A stretch of DNA of 64,000 bases from Nageia nagi (Eukaryota > Pinophyta): NCBI GenBank assembly GCA_050084985.1, contig JBITNC010000001.1, forward strand, positions 25,606,001 through 25,670,000, in the 5' to 3' direction. Within the stretch, counting starts at the first letter, position 1. Each line of letters opens with the position of its first letter. Below the pieces are notes generated by a model. That model ran no database searches. It worked only from the letters and a program-made list of their open reading frames with translations, and was not told where the DNA came from. This document shows positions 1-11,212 of this stretch, piece after piece. The translations under genes were made by a program, and so were the position numbers.

Positions 1-1745
1 TTCCATGTTGACTAAGATAGTTTTTGAATTTAACTAATGTGTATTCACCCCCATTATCAAAAAAGTGTACTAATCTAAGTGTGAGCTTGTTTCTAAATCA
101 TCACATGAAATTGCTTAAAATTTTCAAAACATTCAAACTTGTTCTTTAATTAATACACCCAACACATCCTAATGTAATCATTATGAGAGTCATGATATTT
201 TTTTTCTAGTAGCAGAAGGGATAGGCAATGGTCCACAAAAACAGAGTGGATGAGATCTAGTTTTCTACATGCTCTAAATTTTGAATCAAGAAAAGGTTGT
301 TTGTGTTGCTTTCCTAGGACACATGCTTCACAATGTTCTATGTTCCTAGAATAGTAGGTAATCCCAAAAAATCTCTTTTTTCAATAAACTGAGATCATCA
401 AAATGGAGATGAAAAATATTGCATGCCATAAAAGACTAAATGAGAGAGTACCTTTTTCTTAATGTGTGAGGTACGCAAAATTATTTGATTTGGTATAAAC
501 TCCCATGCATCTTCAAAACTTCTCATCCTTCCCACTACTCATCACCATTTATTTTTGAAAGACCTCCTTATCCCCACTTTATCATCGAAACATATGGATT
601 GAGTATCTTTATTGATGAATGAGCACTAGAGATAACAGTTCCTTCATAATTAAGGAAGGTAGATCACATCACAAAGAATCATATTTGGAATGTATGGTAA
701 TTTAAGTTTTGTAGTATCAATACCTAAAGGTTTGATACTTGATCTATCAATAAAGTATATCATACCATTAATATTGGTATTCATTCTTCAAAAAGTATCA
801 TTGAAATGACATGTGATATGTCACACCAGTATCAGGAAACCATGCATCCTCCCAAGATAAAAATGAAGTGTTTACACAAATTTTCAATTATGGTGTTACA
901 ATGAGCTGTAACATAGTAAAAAAAAATTAGGATTCATACTCTTGTCATGCTCTTATTTTTCATTCCTTTATTTGATCTTATCCCATGAAGTACTATAGGT
1001 ATTAGCTTCATGCCTTCATCTATCACATCTTATACAATGAAGATTATTTCTCTCATCATGATCACCTTGATTAGATCTACCCCTTACCTCTATGATTTCG
1101 CCTACCATGACCATGGTTTCTACTTTCACCTTGTGAAGAATCATATGCAACATTCTTCCCTTTTGAGCAATACATAATGTATCTAAAGTAGGATCACTAG
1201 ATTTATTTCCAAATTCCTTCTCACATTCTGAAATCTTGTTTACCAAATTATCAAATGTGAGAGACTTCAAGTTAACATTGGCTTGTAAGGATTCAAGATA
1301 ATTTGAATATGTTAGGTACAATGCCTTAATAAATCTATAAGACCAATGTAAATATTTACACTAGTAGATTCAATACCATGCATTATTACTCTAATTTCAA
1401 AATCAATACCATGGGATCATCATTTTTTAACTCTGGGTTAAAAAGTTTCAATTGAAGTTGGATTAATTTAAATTAGGAGTGGGATTCAAATAAGTCTTTG
1501 AGTTTCTTTAATGCATTCCATGCATCATATATGTAGATAATATGGTGGTTAACCTCTCACTAATCAAAGTTGTAATCAAAGCATATGCCTTACTATTTTT
1601 CATGTTTCAAATTGCAAGCTCCTTGGAATCAGTCAATTTGGTAGGTTGGTTATCACCATCACACACACCAACCCAAAAATCATTTAAAATCAAGATATGC
1701 TTAATTTTTATAGACCATTTTAGTTAATTATCTTTACCAATTAAC
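1..1745 (-). mobile_element. Degenerate Ty1/Copia element (F), gag to integrase, cut by window edge
   Basis: Reading right to left on the minus strand, pieces of a Copia polyprotein appear in the canonical order. First comes a gag-like region (about 1740-1016) ending in a zinc-knuckle start (HCIRCDR). A protease motif follows (WFPDTGVTYHM, with the DTG codons at 825-833), then a pre-integrase C-x2-C-x-L-G-K motif near 290-350, and the start of the integrase core at 1-280. Frames change several times and stops are frequent, so this is a pseudogene. No LTR is visible in the window; the 3' part lies to the left of base 1. The stretch 470-790 fits the protease/pre-integrase spacer but is too decayed to align by eye. 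Confidence 0.75.
1016..1740 (-). pseudogene. Copia gag (UBN2-type) remnant of element F
   Basis: The longest open piece (1016-1321) has the usual helical C-terminal gag text, with residues such as NYLESLQANVNLKSLTFDNL and then a run of basic residues. It ends at a zinc-knuckle beginning, C-x2-C, followed by a stop where the rest of the CCHC should be. Further upstream (1321-1740) decayed segments match the gag N-terminal pattern: a Trp-rich start, then an alternating helical region with several stops. Gag would form the virus-like particle and bind RNA. No intact frame longer than 101 codons remains. Confidence 0.6.
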
Positions 1746-2039
1746 ACTATTCCAACTATGCTCACAAGTGAATGTTTTTTTTTCAACAAAACTTCAATAT
1801 CTCAAAAAATTTCAAATTTTAAGTGATCTTTGCCCAAAATATAAGTTTACATAAATTCTACATTTTTGTCAAAATATATAAATTTTTAAGGTTTAAAAAT
1901 CAATTCAAGCTATAACCATTTAAATTTTGGATCCAAGGAAAAACAAATCACTGAAAACAAATAAAAAATGAAGAAGTATGGCCAAAATACTCTTCAAAAT
2001 TTGAAAAAGGTCAAAAAGGATCTCAAAATGTTGATTGGG

Positions 2040-2260
2040 AATATTTTTTGATTAAGAGTTCTAATTATGTAGGTAGGTTGATGTGGTAGGGGTGGGTGCT
2101 AATATGATGTTGACTAAGCACTGATGTGATAGGTGATTAGATACTAAGATGGCAATGTTGATTAGGTGCTAATGTGGTAGTTGATGTGGCAGATGATGTG
2201 TCAATCCTGCTAATGTGGCACCACATAGTAGTAAATGGTGACATGGTGGGTCAACCATAG
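2040..2260. repeat. Degenerate short repeats based on GATGTGGCA / GCTAATGTGG
   Basis: The words GATGTGGTAG, GATGTGATAGG, CTAATGTGGTAG, GATGTGGCAG, GATGATGTG and CTAATGTGGCACC recur every 15-35 bases. Read on the minus strand they are CCACATCA/CCACATTAGC motifs, placed upstream of the gag of element F. The most likely reading is leader (5' untranslated) sequence of that element. Confidence 0.4.
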
Positions 2261-2509
2261 TGTTGAACTGGTATGGGTGTGTTATCAAGAAGCAAATGGA
2301 GTTCAAAATTATGTGCAAAATTTGTTGGACTTCTCTAAGAAATGGATCATTACATGGGGGCATGACTTGGGGTTTCGTTGCACAACACATGGGGGCACAA
2401 AGGGTGTAGCTATTTGGAAAGAATGCATGGATGGATGGATAGGAGAAGGAGCTCAGGAAGGTTAGCTAACTAAGGTACCTAGGAAGTGTAGGTACATCAG
2501 ATTAAAATC

Positions 2510-3520
2510 TTTGGTGATTTCCAATTAGTGGTAAAGCAAGTAAATGACATCTACAACACCAAAGATGCAAAATTGTGATCATACAAGGAAATAATAACAA
2601 ATATTATCATGTATTTTAATGATTATTAGATTTAAAATATTCCAATAGATAACAATGGTTAGTTGATGCTATGGCTAATGCTTCTTCCCTTGCTCCTATT
2701 AATATTGAAGATGAAGAAAAATTCTTACAATTAAAAATTTAAGTAGGCCTTCCCATGCTATGTTTTTACTAATTTTATTAAGGATCATTAATTTTTACTA
2801 TTTAATTATATGTGATTGGTAATTTGTCTTACTTATGTGTATACTATGTTTTGATCATATGAATGAATTTTTCTATATTTTGGTAAGTCAATGTTATAAC
2901 TTAAAAGTATGGGTAGATTACCTACTGATTTGATAATAAATGCAATGCTAACTTAAAAGATAATTTTGTATTGAAAAATCATATTGGAAAGAAAGTTTTT
3001 CTACCCTTATTATTCTCAAGGTAATTGTGCAAGTGAAAGATTATAATAAGGTCATAAAGAGATATTGAGTAAAATATACAAAATATGGTAAATATTGCAT
3101 GAAAATTACCTTATGCTTTTTGGGATTATAGAACAAGTATATTAATATTGTTGGCACTTGTTCTCATTATGTATGATGATGAAGTTTTGTTCCTTAAATT
3201 AGAAATCTCTTCTTACAATGTCTTAGAAGGTTTTAGTTCTGATGAAGATAAAAGAAAAAAAAGATTAGACACTAGACCTTAGATAAAAAAGAGTAAATGC
3301 TTGAACATTTCGAGTAATTATTCTAGAATTAAGCAGTATATAGTCAAAGTAATGGAATTCAATAGAACTTGGCCTTTAAAGGAAAATATTGCAATATTAA
3401 GCTCTAAATAAAAAGAAGGTATTTGAACCTAATTAGATTGGTCCATACATTGTCATTGCAAATTATGGGAAAGTGTCTAAATTATCCACATTGAAGTAAA
3501 GGAAAATCAATAAATGTAAT
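2510..3520 (+). pseudogene. Ty3/Gypsy pol 3' end (RNase H and integrase C-terminus)
   Basis: Three frames give a Gypsy-type pol tail. At about 2510-2580 the text FGDFQLVVKQVNDIYNTKDA matches the RNase H segment around the third catalytic acidic residue. At 2660-2740, after a frameshift, LVDAMANASSLAPINIEDEE matches the RNase H C-terminus. At about 3108-3270 the pieces YAFWDYRTSI and DDEVLFLKLEISSYNVL match the integrase C-terminal region. At 3425-3500 a short piece matches the end of pol (F-x-P-x-x-I-G-P-Y-I-V). Most of the integrase core between them is missing or unreadable. RT and the 5' end are absent, so this is a truncated relic. Confidence 0.6.
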
Positions 3521-3529
3521 GAATTAAAT

Positions 3530-4464
3530 GATTTATTTTTAAACTATATTTTTTCATTATGTCTATTTTCTACATTTTTCCTAACTAAATTGAAGAATTC
3601 AACAACAGCTCAATGATTGTTAGTTCTAAGTGATACTATGTTAGAAAAAGTGAAATCTTTATTTTCATAATTATGTTTTTCCATCATGTAAGCATAATAT
3701 GTGATAATACTTTTTTTAAATGGTTTATTTGATATCATAAAAATATTTATCTATTTATTGGTAAATTGCTTATCTATTAAGCTTATGGGGAGTAATCATG
3801 AGCATTCCATTACTCACCACTTGAGTATGGTCATACTTGATGATGAGCATTCCATAAAGCATAATAGTATTTGGTAAATTGATATTTTATGTGAGAAGTA
3901 TGAGCATTCCATTACTCATCACTTGCATATTGTGATACTTAATGATGAGCATTTCATCAAGGATCACAATTTATGGTTAATTGGTGGCTTTGAGGGTAGT
4001 GATAAGCTTTTTGCTACAATAAAAGTATTTAATAAATGATGTTAATTGGTAACCCTCATCATTAAGTTCAAACAATAAGTCCTTTGTAATTGGGGGCAAT
4101 CTTTTCAGACACACTTGGTGGGTAAACCACCAAGGATAGGTTTGGTATCTTGTTCTTTCATGATATACATGTGATATGATATTTAATATCTATATTTGAG
4201 ATATTTTGCAAAACATAATTCTTATTTAAGTGGATTATAGGTTCCTTATTCTTTGAATTATGTTGCTCCTATGTTGAGTGATTCATCATGTCGCAACCAA
4301 GCCAAAAAGAGGGCATAATATTGGTGAAAACTAGAGCATCTAAAGCTATGGCTGTGAAGATATTTTTTAGGAAGTATTTTCTTGCTTAATCTTGTATACT
4401 ATGAATTTATGCTTTAATTTTATTTTTTCCCAAAAGTATAAAACAATATTCAAAGTGGGGAATT
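3530..4464 (+). other. Gypsy 3' untranslated region with purine tract
   Basis: No coding signal. It contains two or three imperfect copies of a segment including GAGCATTCCATTACTCA and ATACTTGATGATGAGCATT (about 3795-3965). It ends in a purine-rich tract, CAAAGTGGGGAATT (4451-4464), directly before a TGTTAACACC start, which is the arrangement of a polypurine tract and 3' LTR. Confidence 0.45.
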
Positions 4465-5222
4465 TGTTAACACCTAAAAAGGAATTTTAATTTAATTAAG
4501 ACACACCTTTTAGGTATTTGTAATAATTTATTTATTTAAGTGATTTAATGTTCTTTTCATTATGCACACTCATCTACCTTTGTATTTTATGATAATAGAT
4601 CAATTTAAAGATAATACTAAGAATGATTCTTGGCCCACATGCATCATAAGCCTAAGGAGGAACCTTGGCACTAGACCTACTATCTATAAAGGTAGAAGGG
4701 TCATGCAATAGAAATCATGACATGATCTAGAATCCTTGATAGGTGATAACATACTTTGGTCCTTTGAATTGTATCTCGTGATGCCACCTATCATATCTTA
4801 ATTTTGTTATAGTCTGAGTTTTGCAATCATGTGATCCTTTTGAGCTACTTGTGCATAATTCTTCAAGCATCAAAGGAGTATCAACGATGGTGAAGGAAAT
4901 GATGAGGTATTTTGAAAAGGTAGTTGGGCGATGATGTTAGGTTCCTAATGATGTCATTGGGCTAAGGATAATTTGATGTCTCCATTTTATAGATATTCTT
5001 ATCATTGATCCCCTTTGAGTCAAATATCACCTTCAATCATCATAATAGGTAAAGTGTAGGTTTGTATCTTCTGTTAATCTAGGTTTTATAGGTTAAGGTT
5101 AATTAGGTCACCTGTGATCATTATCATCTTTAATGTTACTACTATTAACTATTATTTTTTCATTATTTGGTTAAATTGAATATCTTAAATAACCCTAATA
5201 AATTATTATTTTGGTTATAACA
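4465..5222 (+). repeat. Probable 3' LTR of the Gypsy remnant
   Basis: Begins TGTTAACACC right after a polypurine tract and ends at GGTTATAACA, a near inverted match to the start, giving about 758 bp in TG...CA form. It follows a Gypsy pol end in the right orientation. No second copy of this LTR is present in the window, so the right boundary rests only on the inverted ends. Confidence 0.35.
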
Positions 5223-5715
5223 CAACATTACATCATATTTTTAGAATGCTACATTTTTATCTAGTTCAATATTTCAACTATTAGAAGTAAAAAATAGAGT
5301 GCTTGGATTTCTTCTAAGATATCCTCATTATCATATGTTTTCTCTTTATTAAATTTTATTTCTAATAAATTATTTTAACATTTAATTTTTATTATTTTTT
5401 AGTTATGATCACCTATACTTAATTGTTATTTTTCATCCTTGCTTATTATTATTTATTAATAATACTTTCTTATTTATATATAATTTTCTCTTGCATTATT
5501 TATCATTGTTTTGTTAATTTTATTATTTTATAATATAACATAATATTTTAAATATTTATTTATTATATATAAAATTCGATAAAATACACTTCTAACAATA
5601 ATTTATAGCATATAATATATAACATAGAGCTCAAAAGTGAATCATTGTCACTTATCAAAGAGTAATTAATTACTTATCTCTTGTTACTTATCATTGTAAT
5701 CATCATCTTATTAAT
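5223..5715. other. AT-rich spacer, nothing recognised
   Basis: Very AT-rich sequence with many TTATTA and ATTTAT words and no coding or repeat structure that I can identify. Confidence 0.5.
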
Positions 5716-6000
5716 TTTTTTTTTGTTGGATAAACCATCTTGTGAGGGAGAACTTTTTTCCCCTAATATAGGGCACCATTTATCTTAGGCTTCAAACCAA
5801 TGACTGAGGGGCATCCACATCTTCAAAATCCATCGAGAGAATGATCCTCACCTTATACGCACCTACCATAACTTGATAGAATTTTAGATACCATGCATGT
5901 GAGGGGGAGAGATTTGAACTTGGGGTCTTCCTTTTTCCACTTAGGAGTTTTAACAACCCAAATTTTCACCAACTCCCCTCACAATTGCTAGTTCATCTTA
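5716..6000 (-). mobile_element. Probable tRNA-derived SINE
   Basis: On the minus strand this segment reads from about 6000 down to an A-rich tail at 5716-5729 (a run of T on the plus strand). A pol III B-box-like word, AGTTCAAATCTC, lies at 5909-5920, and a weaker A-box-like AGTTGGTG is about 50-60 bases upstream of it. The body of about 200 bases ends in the A-run. A single copy is seen here, so family assignment is impossible from this window. Confidence 0.4.
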
Positions 6001-6608
6001 TTAATTGTACATAATATATTTATTATTTATCATATTATTTATCATTTCCTTTCAATAAGGGTAAAAAATATTTAAAATGGGTTTTTCACAAAATAAGGCC
6101 CCAAAACCTGTATATAAATGAGAGTACATATATTCTTCAATATTACATTTGAAATAAAATACTACAGGCTATGGGCTATCATCTTTCTTTATTGGCTCCT
6201 CATTGCACCAACCATGCATCGACTGCACTATTGAGCTCCAATCAACTTGAAAGTTTGATTATTTCTTATTGAAATAGTCCCAGAGAAGTTACATTTCTAT
6301 ATTTTTTAGTCCTTCAAAATTTGATATTGAGAGATTCATAGGGATTTCTTTCTGATTAGAAGCTAGAGTCACTTTCTATTAGTCCCCACCAAGCTTCTAT
6401 TTGTTATACCATGGGTATTAAATTGACTAAATAATGATTCCTCCATTATTTTCCTCTCCTTCCAATTCATACCCATTCAAAAAAATGTCTAATTTTCTTA
6501 TAGTTATTCTTGAATCTCATTTTAGGGATGATATTCTAACTTCCTTGGGTAGCAGGATCCTTCTCGAAGTAGTCCTTCTAGGGGGGTTCAGATATAATCC
6601 ACATCATC
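6001..6608. other. Non-coding flank of the element A insertion
   Basis: Old target DNA left of element A. It becomes continuous with 31754 onward when A is removed. It contains no recognisable domain; the short open frame at 6434-6625 crosses the insertion boundary and is not a gene. Confidence 0.5.
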
Positions 6609-6613
6609 CTCAT
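6609..6613. repeat. Target site duplication (left) of element A: CTCAT
   Basis: CTCAT lies directly before the TG of the left LTR of element A and is repeated at 31754-31758 directly after the CA of the right LTR. Confidence 0.85.
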
Positions 6614-7100
6614 TGTGAGAGTTGAACTATAACATAAATAAATCTGTATTCCCAAGATCACATGTAAGTTCACAAATCAAATCTAACAAACTCACAAAGA
6701 TAACACAAGATATAAATGGTTCCTCCAACTAGGAGTACATCCATTAACTAGATCTCACTTCATTCATAAATATGAATCTCTTATAATTATCCTATTATCA
6801 TTTCCTAAACACTATCCTTTAGTATAAATTTACTCCAAAAATGGTGTGTACTCACAAAGAGGGAGCCTTCTATTTATAGGCCAAAATCCCTCTTTGGATC
6901 ATCCTTTTATCCAATGTACATAAGCATGATATGCACATCCTTTTACCTAAGGGGCATGCTCATGACATGGAGTGTAGGATAAGTTACATTATCATATTCA
7001 CTTAAATACTTAAGGTATCAAATTATACCCTTAAGTATTAGTGTATTTACATAGAAGATTATTACATAACCTTTACAATAATGCATTATACATTCCAACA
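6614..7100 (-). repeat. 3' LTR of element A
   Basis: 487 bp, TGTGAGAG...CCAACA as read on the plus strand, closely similar to 31265-31753. The inner side at 7101-7113 reads on the minus strand as a purine tract (AAGAGGGAG) abutting TGTTGG, which identifies this copy as the 3' LTR of a minus-strand element. Confidence 0.9.
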
Positions 7101-7791
7101 CTCCCTCTTAATGCAATATTGGGATAGAGTGAATAAGAGAGAAGAAAGAAGAAAAAGTAAGAGTGTTCTCCTCCAAATAGATACAATAGAGATGAGAACT
7201 TTTTACATATTTGTGGAGTAAGAAAGATCTAGTTTGATACTCACTACTTTGCCAAATACAATCATTAATCACAACTAATTTTAATGTACATGAAGTAGTC
7301 ATCCAATTAGAAGTCATGAAGAGTCTTCAAGAGCTTGCATACCAAAGGTAAGTAACCTACAATCTCAAAAGAAACTACAAGTCATAAGCAGCTGAAATAA
7401 TAAGATCAGTTATATGTAACATACTCATCTCAACAAGGAAAGATGAATCATACAAATGCTATCATGAACTGATCAATGTTGCACTATAATTCATCATGAA
7501 GTTGCCATGCCAAAAACTTATAGTCACCTACTGTATATAAAATATGTGTTGATTATCATTATAAAATAGAGCATGCAAATAAGAGTTCCTCACATATGGA
7601 TAATTGAATAGTGCCAAAAGACACATAAGAGTTCCTCTCATATGGATAACTAAACAGTGCTAGATTGGCCAATCTTTTGCTTTTAAAAATTTTGTACAAT
7701 AATTTTCTCACATAGAGAAAACTTACCATGAAGGTGTATAATAAAATCAACACTATATAGCACAAAATCCTCCTAGAGGTGAAGTTGTTAT
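7101..7791 (-). repeat. 3' untranslated region of element A with short tandem motifs
   Basis: Lies between the purine tract and the element B insertion point. It carries two copies of a motif of about 42 bases built on TTCCTCACATATGGATAA...ATAGTGC (7585-7660) and one copy of CATAGAGAAAACTTACCATGAAGG. The same motifs occur in different numbers in copies E and C. No protein is encoded. Confidence 0.7.
7787..7791. repeat. Target site duplication (left) of element B array: GTTAT
   Basis: GTTAT directly precedes the TG of the first element B LTR and recurs at 24456-24460 directly after the CA of the third LTR. No duplication is found at the internal LTR borders. Confidence 0.9.
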
Positions 7792-8793
7792 TGTTGAGTA
7801 TGGTGCAGCAGTGTTGTCATTGTTGTCAACATGATGAGATCAGTGTGCATAAGGTTCATATGGTTGCACGTGTCAAAGAAATAACATCGACAAGATCTAC
7901 AAAGTTATCGGATGCAAAAACGATAAAGGGACCAAAAGTTGTCATGAGGTACCAAAAGTTGTCAAGAGGGCCAAATTACAAATGGAAGGTGACGGATAGC
8001 GAGAGATGGTTTGGATCAGTTGTTGGGTTGATAACAAACTTGTGTGAAGCATTAGAACGGTCAAATTTCATGTTGGTTCAGTTTTGGGCACTCTTGTGGA
8101 TTATGGTGCAGTCAGAAATTTGTGTAAAATTGGCTTCGTACAATTTGAATTGCAAGAAAACGGTGATGAATCAGAGGTTGAAATTTAAATAATATATATT
8201 AATATGTATCAAGAAGGTGTGGTCCAAATTTCATAGCAATATGATAATCGAGGAAGAAATGGTACAAGCTGCAAAATGCCACTCCGTAACTTTTTGACTG
8301 TTTGAGCATAAATTTTGGAAATAGTAGGTTGGTTGTTTTGGCTATAAAAGTCTTCAAATTTAGAATTTCAAAGTTTTTACACATATAACTTGATGAGATG
8401 AACAACTTTGTATTTTGAACCATCTTGATTTGAGGCCTCGAACTATGAGAACCTATAACTTGCACAAATCCAAGCATAATAAAATACCTGTGAAATCTGT
8501 GTCGGAGGCCACTTTGCGAAAAGTACTGTGTGCAAACTATGAGGAGTTAAAGCTTACAATTTGGATATAATGTAATTGGTTATATTAAGAACATGTGGTC
8601 CAAATTTTATGTTAAACTATGCACTCAGTAAGAAGTTATAGCTCATCGAAAAAGCTGTTAGAGCTTCTTCTTTTTTTCTTAATTTTTCAGTTTTGGCCGA
8701 CAATGGTTTTTAAGTGACAAGCAAAAAGGAATAGTGTGTATGGTTTGAAAAAATGCTCTTTCCTTTTATTTTATATCTCAGTTATCGCACTTC

Positions 8794-8801
8794 TATTTAA
8801 G
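8794..8801 (+). promoter_or_regulatory. Candidate TATA box in element B LTR
   Basis: TATTTAAG in a short GC-containing context, about 1000 bases into the LTR, conserved in all three LTRs. It is the best TATA-like word upstream of the LTR 3' half and would drive the genomic RNA if it works. Not tested; the spacing to a start site is unknown. Confidence 0.3.
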
Positions 8802-9446
8802 GCTCAAGAGTTCTTTATCATGTGACATTAAAAAAAAAAAAAAACCAAGAGAGGAGAAGATAAAAAGACAGATTCGAGCTTTGAAAGAATTTTCGGCATC
8901 TATGTGAAATTCGTCATACCATTTTGTGCCATATGGACATGGAACACGCGTTCTGAGTGCATTCGAGGTATTATCTTCAACCAGTTTGAATAAATTCAGA
9001 TTTTTCTGGGTTTGTGTTTTGGCAGTGTAGTTTGTTATTGAGAGGTGTGTGAAGCATGTATGAGTAACGGATATCTCAAAAATGAATGTTTTCTTGATAA
9101 TTCTATAAGTGTTGAAAGTTCTAGATGTTTGTGAGAAATTATATCAATTTTGATTCAGAATATGAGGAGTTTTCTTGGTGAAAAATAACGGTAGCCCTTT
9201 CAGTGATATGAGCAACAATTTCTTGATCCGATTTTGAGCGTTTTTCAGTAGACAGGAATCCAAAGCAAATGTGTATGAATTAAAAGGGGTTTCAGATTAC
9301 AGATGAATAGAGAGCTATTGGCATGAGCATAAAGAAAATAGAATATGATTCAGATTGTATTTTGTAAGAAAAGTTTTGAGCTAGACCATTTCGGGTCTTG
9401 GGTAACTGGTTATCAATCTTTCATTCCATCTTATTAAATCTGTCAA

Positions 9447-9555
9447 GTGGGTGCTTGGCAAGTGGAGTTGGTGCTCCTTGCAGTGGGTGCTGCAAAGCTT
9501 AGGGGTTGGTGCTCCTTTCAGTTGGTGCTGATAAATTATGTGTAAAGTTGGTGCT
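9447..9555 (+). repeat. Six GTTGGTGCT / GTGGGTGCT repeats in LTR 1
   Basis: The nonamer GTKGGTGCT occurs six times in 109 bases, unevenly spaced. The block is kept in LTR 2 (16786-16894) and LTR 3 (24128-24236). It could be a protein-binding or RNA-structure element near the end of the LTR; that role is inference. Confidence 0.6.
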
Positions 9556-9775
9556 TTACAATGGTTGGATTTGGATTGAAGTCTAAGCAGTCTTTTCCGG
9601 GGATGTAGCCACATTGGTGAACCTCGTTATATCTTGTGTTGTGTGTTTGCTATCTTGGTGTGCTTGCTCTATTTGGTTTTATTTCTCTATTGCACTATTT
9701 AAAGTTTCCAGATTTAAAGTTTTAAAATTGAAACACTGATTCACCCCCCCTTTCAGTGTCACGCATAGTTCAACA

Positions 9776-9795
9776 ATTGGTCTCAGAGCCAGGTT
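9776..9795 (+). other. Primer-binding site of element B, copy 1
   Basis: TGGTCTCAGAGCC begins at 9778, two bases after the LTR end. It differs by one base from TGGTATCAGAGC, the sequence complementary to the 3' end of plant initiator tRNA-Met used by many Copia elements. The identical site follows LTR 2 at 17117. Confidence 0.85.
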
Positions 9796-9839
9796 CCTAT
9801 TTCGGCTTAATCAGCTAGGGAGATCTTGGATGTGTCGTA

Positions 9840-11212
9840 ATGACTTCAGGTGAAGGGTTTTCTTCAAATAAAGCTCCATTATTTGATGGCACTAATTATT
9901 CTTTTTGGATACTCAGAATGCAGACATATCTTAGTGCTTTGGGATATGAGATTTGGGAGGCCACAAAAAATGGTTATACCGCACCTACTACGCCTATTAC
10001 AGATGCAGCTGCTAAGAAGGCATATGAAAATAACTCGAAGGCTAAAAATGCTATCATGTGCAGATTGGTAGACAGCGAGCTAGTAAAAGTGATGAATTAT
10101 GAATCGGCAAAAGAAATATGGGATAAACTGAAAAGCATTCATGAGGGAGACATAAAGATAAAAGAGGCTAAGCTTCAAACTCACCGAGCGCAGTTTGAGA
10201 GTTTAAAGATGAATGAAGATGAAAACATAGAAGCATACATCCTAAGGGTCAATGAAGTAACCAATGCAATTAGAGGCCTCGGAGAAAAGATTGAAGATGC
10301 AGTTATTGTGAAAAAGGTATTATGCTCACTTCCGTAAAGATTTGATTCAAAAGTTTCTACCATAGAAGAAGCGAAAGATTTAAATACTTTTAATATGGAT
10401 GAAATGCATGGTTCTCTAACTGCTTATGAAATGAGAATAGGAAAAGGAAAATCTATTGACAGGGAAGCCGCTTTCAAAGCAAAGAAGAAAATAAAAGCAA
10501 TGCCAGAATCTGATGAAGAAGAGACATCTGATGAATTAGAAGCGAATTTTTATTCGTAAGTTAAAGAAAGGAACAAAAGGTAAATATAGAGGAAAATTAC
10601 CATTTAAATGTTTCAATTGTGGAGGTGTAGGGCACTTTGCAGCTAAATGTCCACACAATGAGAAGAACAAAGATGATGAAAGTTCGCACAGAGAGAGAAA
10701 TGGATGGAAGACAAAATCAAATTTCAGAAAAGGTAATTTCAAGAAGAAAAGTTTTATTTCCAAAAATATTAGTTCATCAGAAGTCAGTTCAAATGAAGAC
10801 TCAGAAGAAGAGGTTGATGAAGCTCTCTTCATGGCATTTGAAGAAGAAAAATTGGAATTGAAACAAAAATTAGAAGAAGAAATTGATGAAGAAGAAGTTG
10901 AAGCAGAAGTTAATCTGGAAGAAGAATTAATTGCAGCTCTAGAAGAATTAGAGATAGAAAGGAAAAAATATCGAAAAACTTCTCGAAAACTTGATGATGC
11001 AAATGAAGTTATTATAAGCTTAAAAGTACAGGTGGAAGAAATACGAAAAACAACTAAGGATCTTGAAGAACAAATCACTACCAAAGTTGAGTACTGTAGC
11101 AAATTAGAAGCAGAGATTACAGGATTGAATCTTCAATTGGAAGAGATGAGTCATAAGATTAGTGAGTATCATAAACTTGAGAGAGGATCTTTAAAGCTAA
11201 ATGAAATCTTAT
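9840..11212 (+). pseudogene. Element B gag, copy 1 (broken)
   Basis: Starts MTSGEGFSSNKAPLFDGTNY, the usual Copia gag opening (L-F-D-G-x-N-Y-x-x-W). The UBN2 region runs to residue 165, where a TAA (10335-10337) stops it. Downstream, in shifted frames, come a zinc knuckle (CFNCGGVGHFAAKC, 10609-10650), an acidic Ser/Glu segment and a long Glu/Lys heptad-rich coiled coil (10831-11212). Extra bases near 10475 and 10548, absent or different in copy 2, shift the frame. Gag would build the particle and bind RNA. The long acidic coiled coil after the knuckle is characteristic of Sirevirus-type gag. Confidence 0.85.

Larger units (their letters stand above)
7792..9775 (+). repeat. Element B LTR 1 (outer 5' LTR)
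   Basis: TGTTGAGTAT...TTCAACA, 1984 bp, followed by a primer-binding site. Compared with LTRs 2 and 3 it has private variants in its first 1.1 kb (for example GACGGATAGCGAG near 7990 where the other two have GATGGACAGCAAG). In its last 1.2 kb it agrees with LTR 2 against LTR 3. Confidence 0.95.

Noticed and set aside
2235-2465. 76-codon frame with Trp/Gly-rich text
   Set aside because: No similarity recognised, it overlaps repeat-like leader sequence, and no upstream or downstream support.
7779-8192. 137-codon frame across the left boundary of the element B array
   Set aside because: It starts in element A and runs into the LTR; equivalents in LTR 2 and LTR 3 have different starts and ends, so it is an accidental frame.
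10536-11102. Minus-strand 188-codon Ser-rich frame (and the 208-codon one at 17813-18439)
   Set aside because: It is the antisense of the Glu/Lys-rich gag coiled coil; poly-Ser and Phe text is the expected shadow of GAA/GAAG codons.
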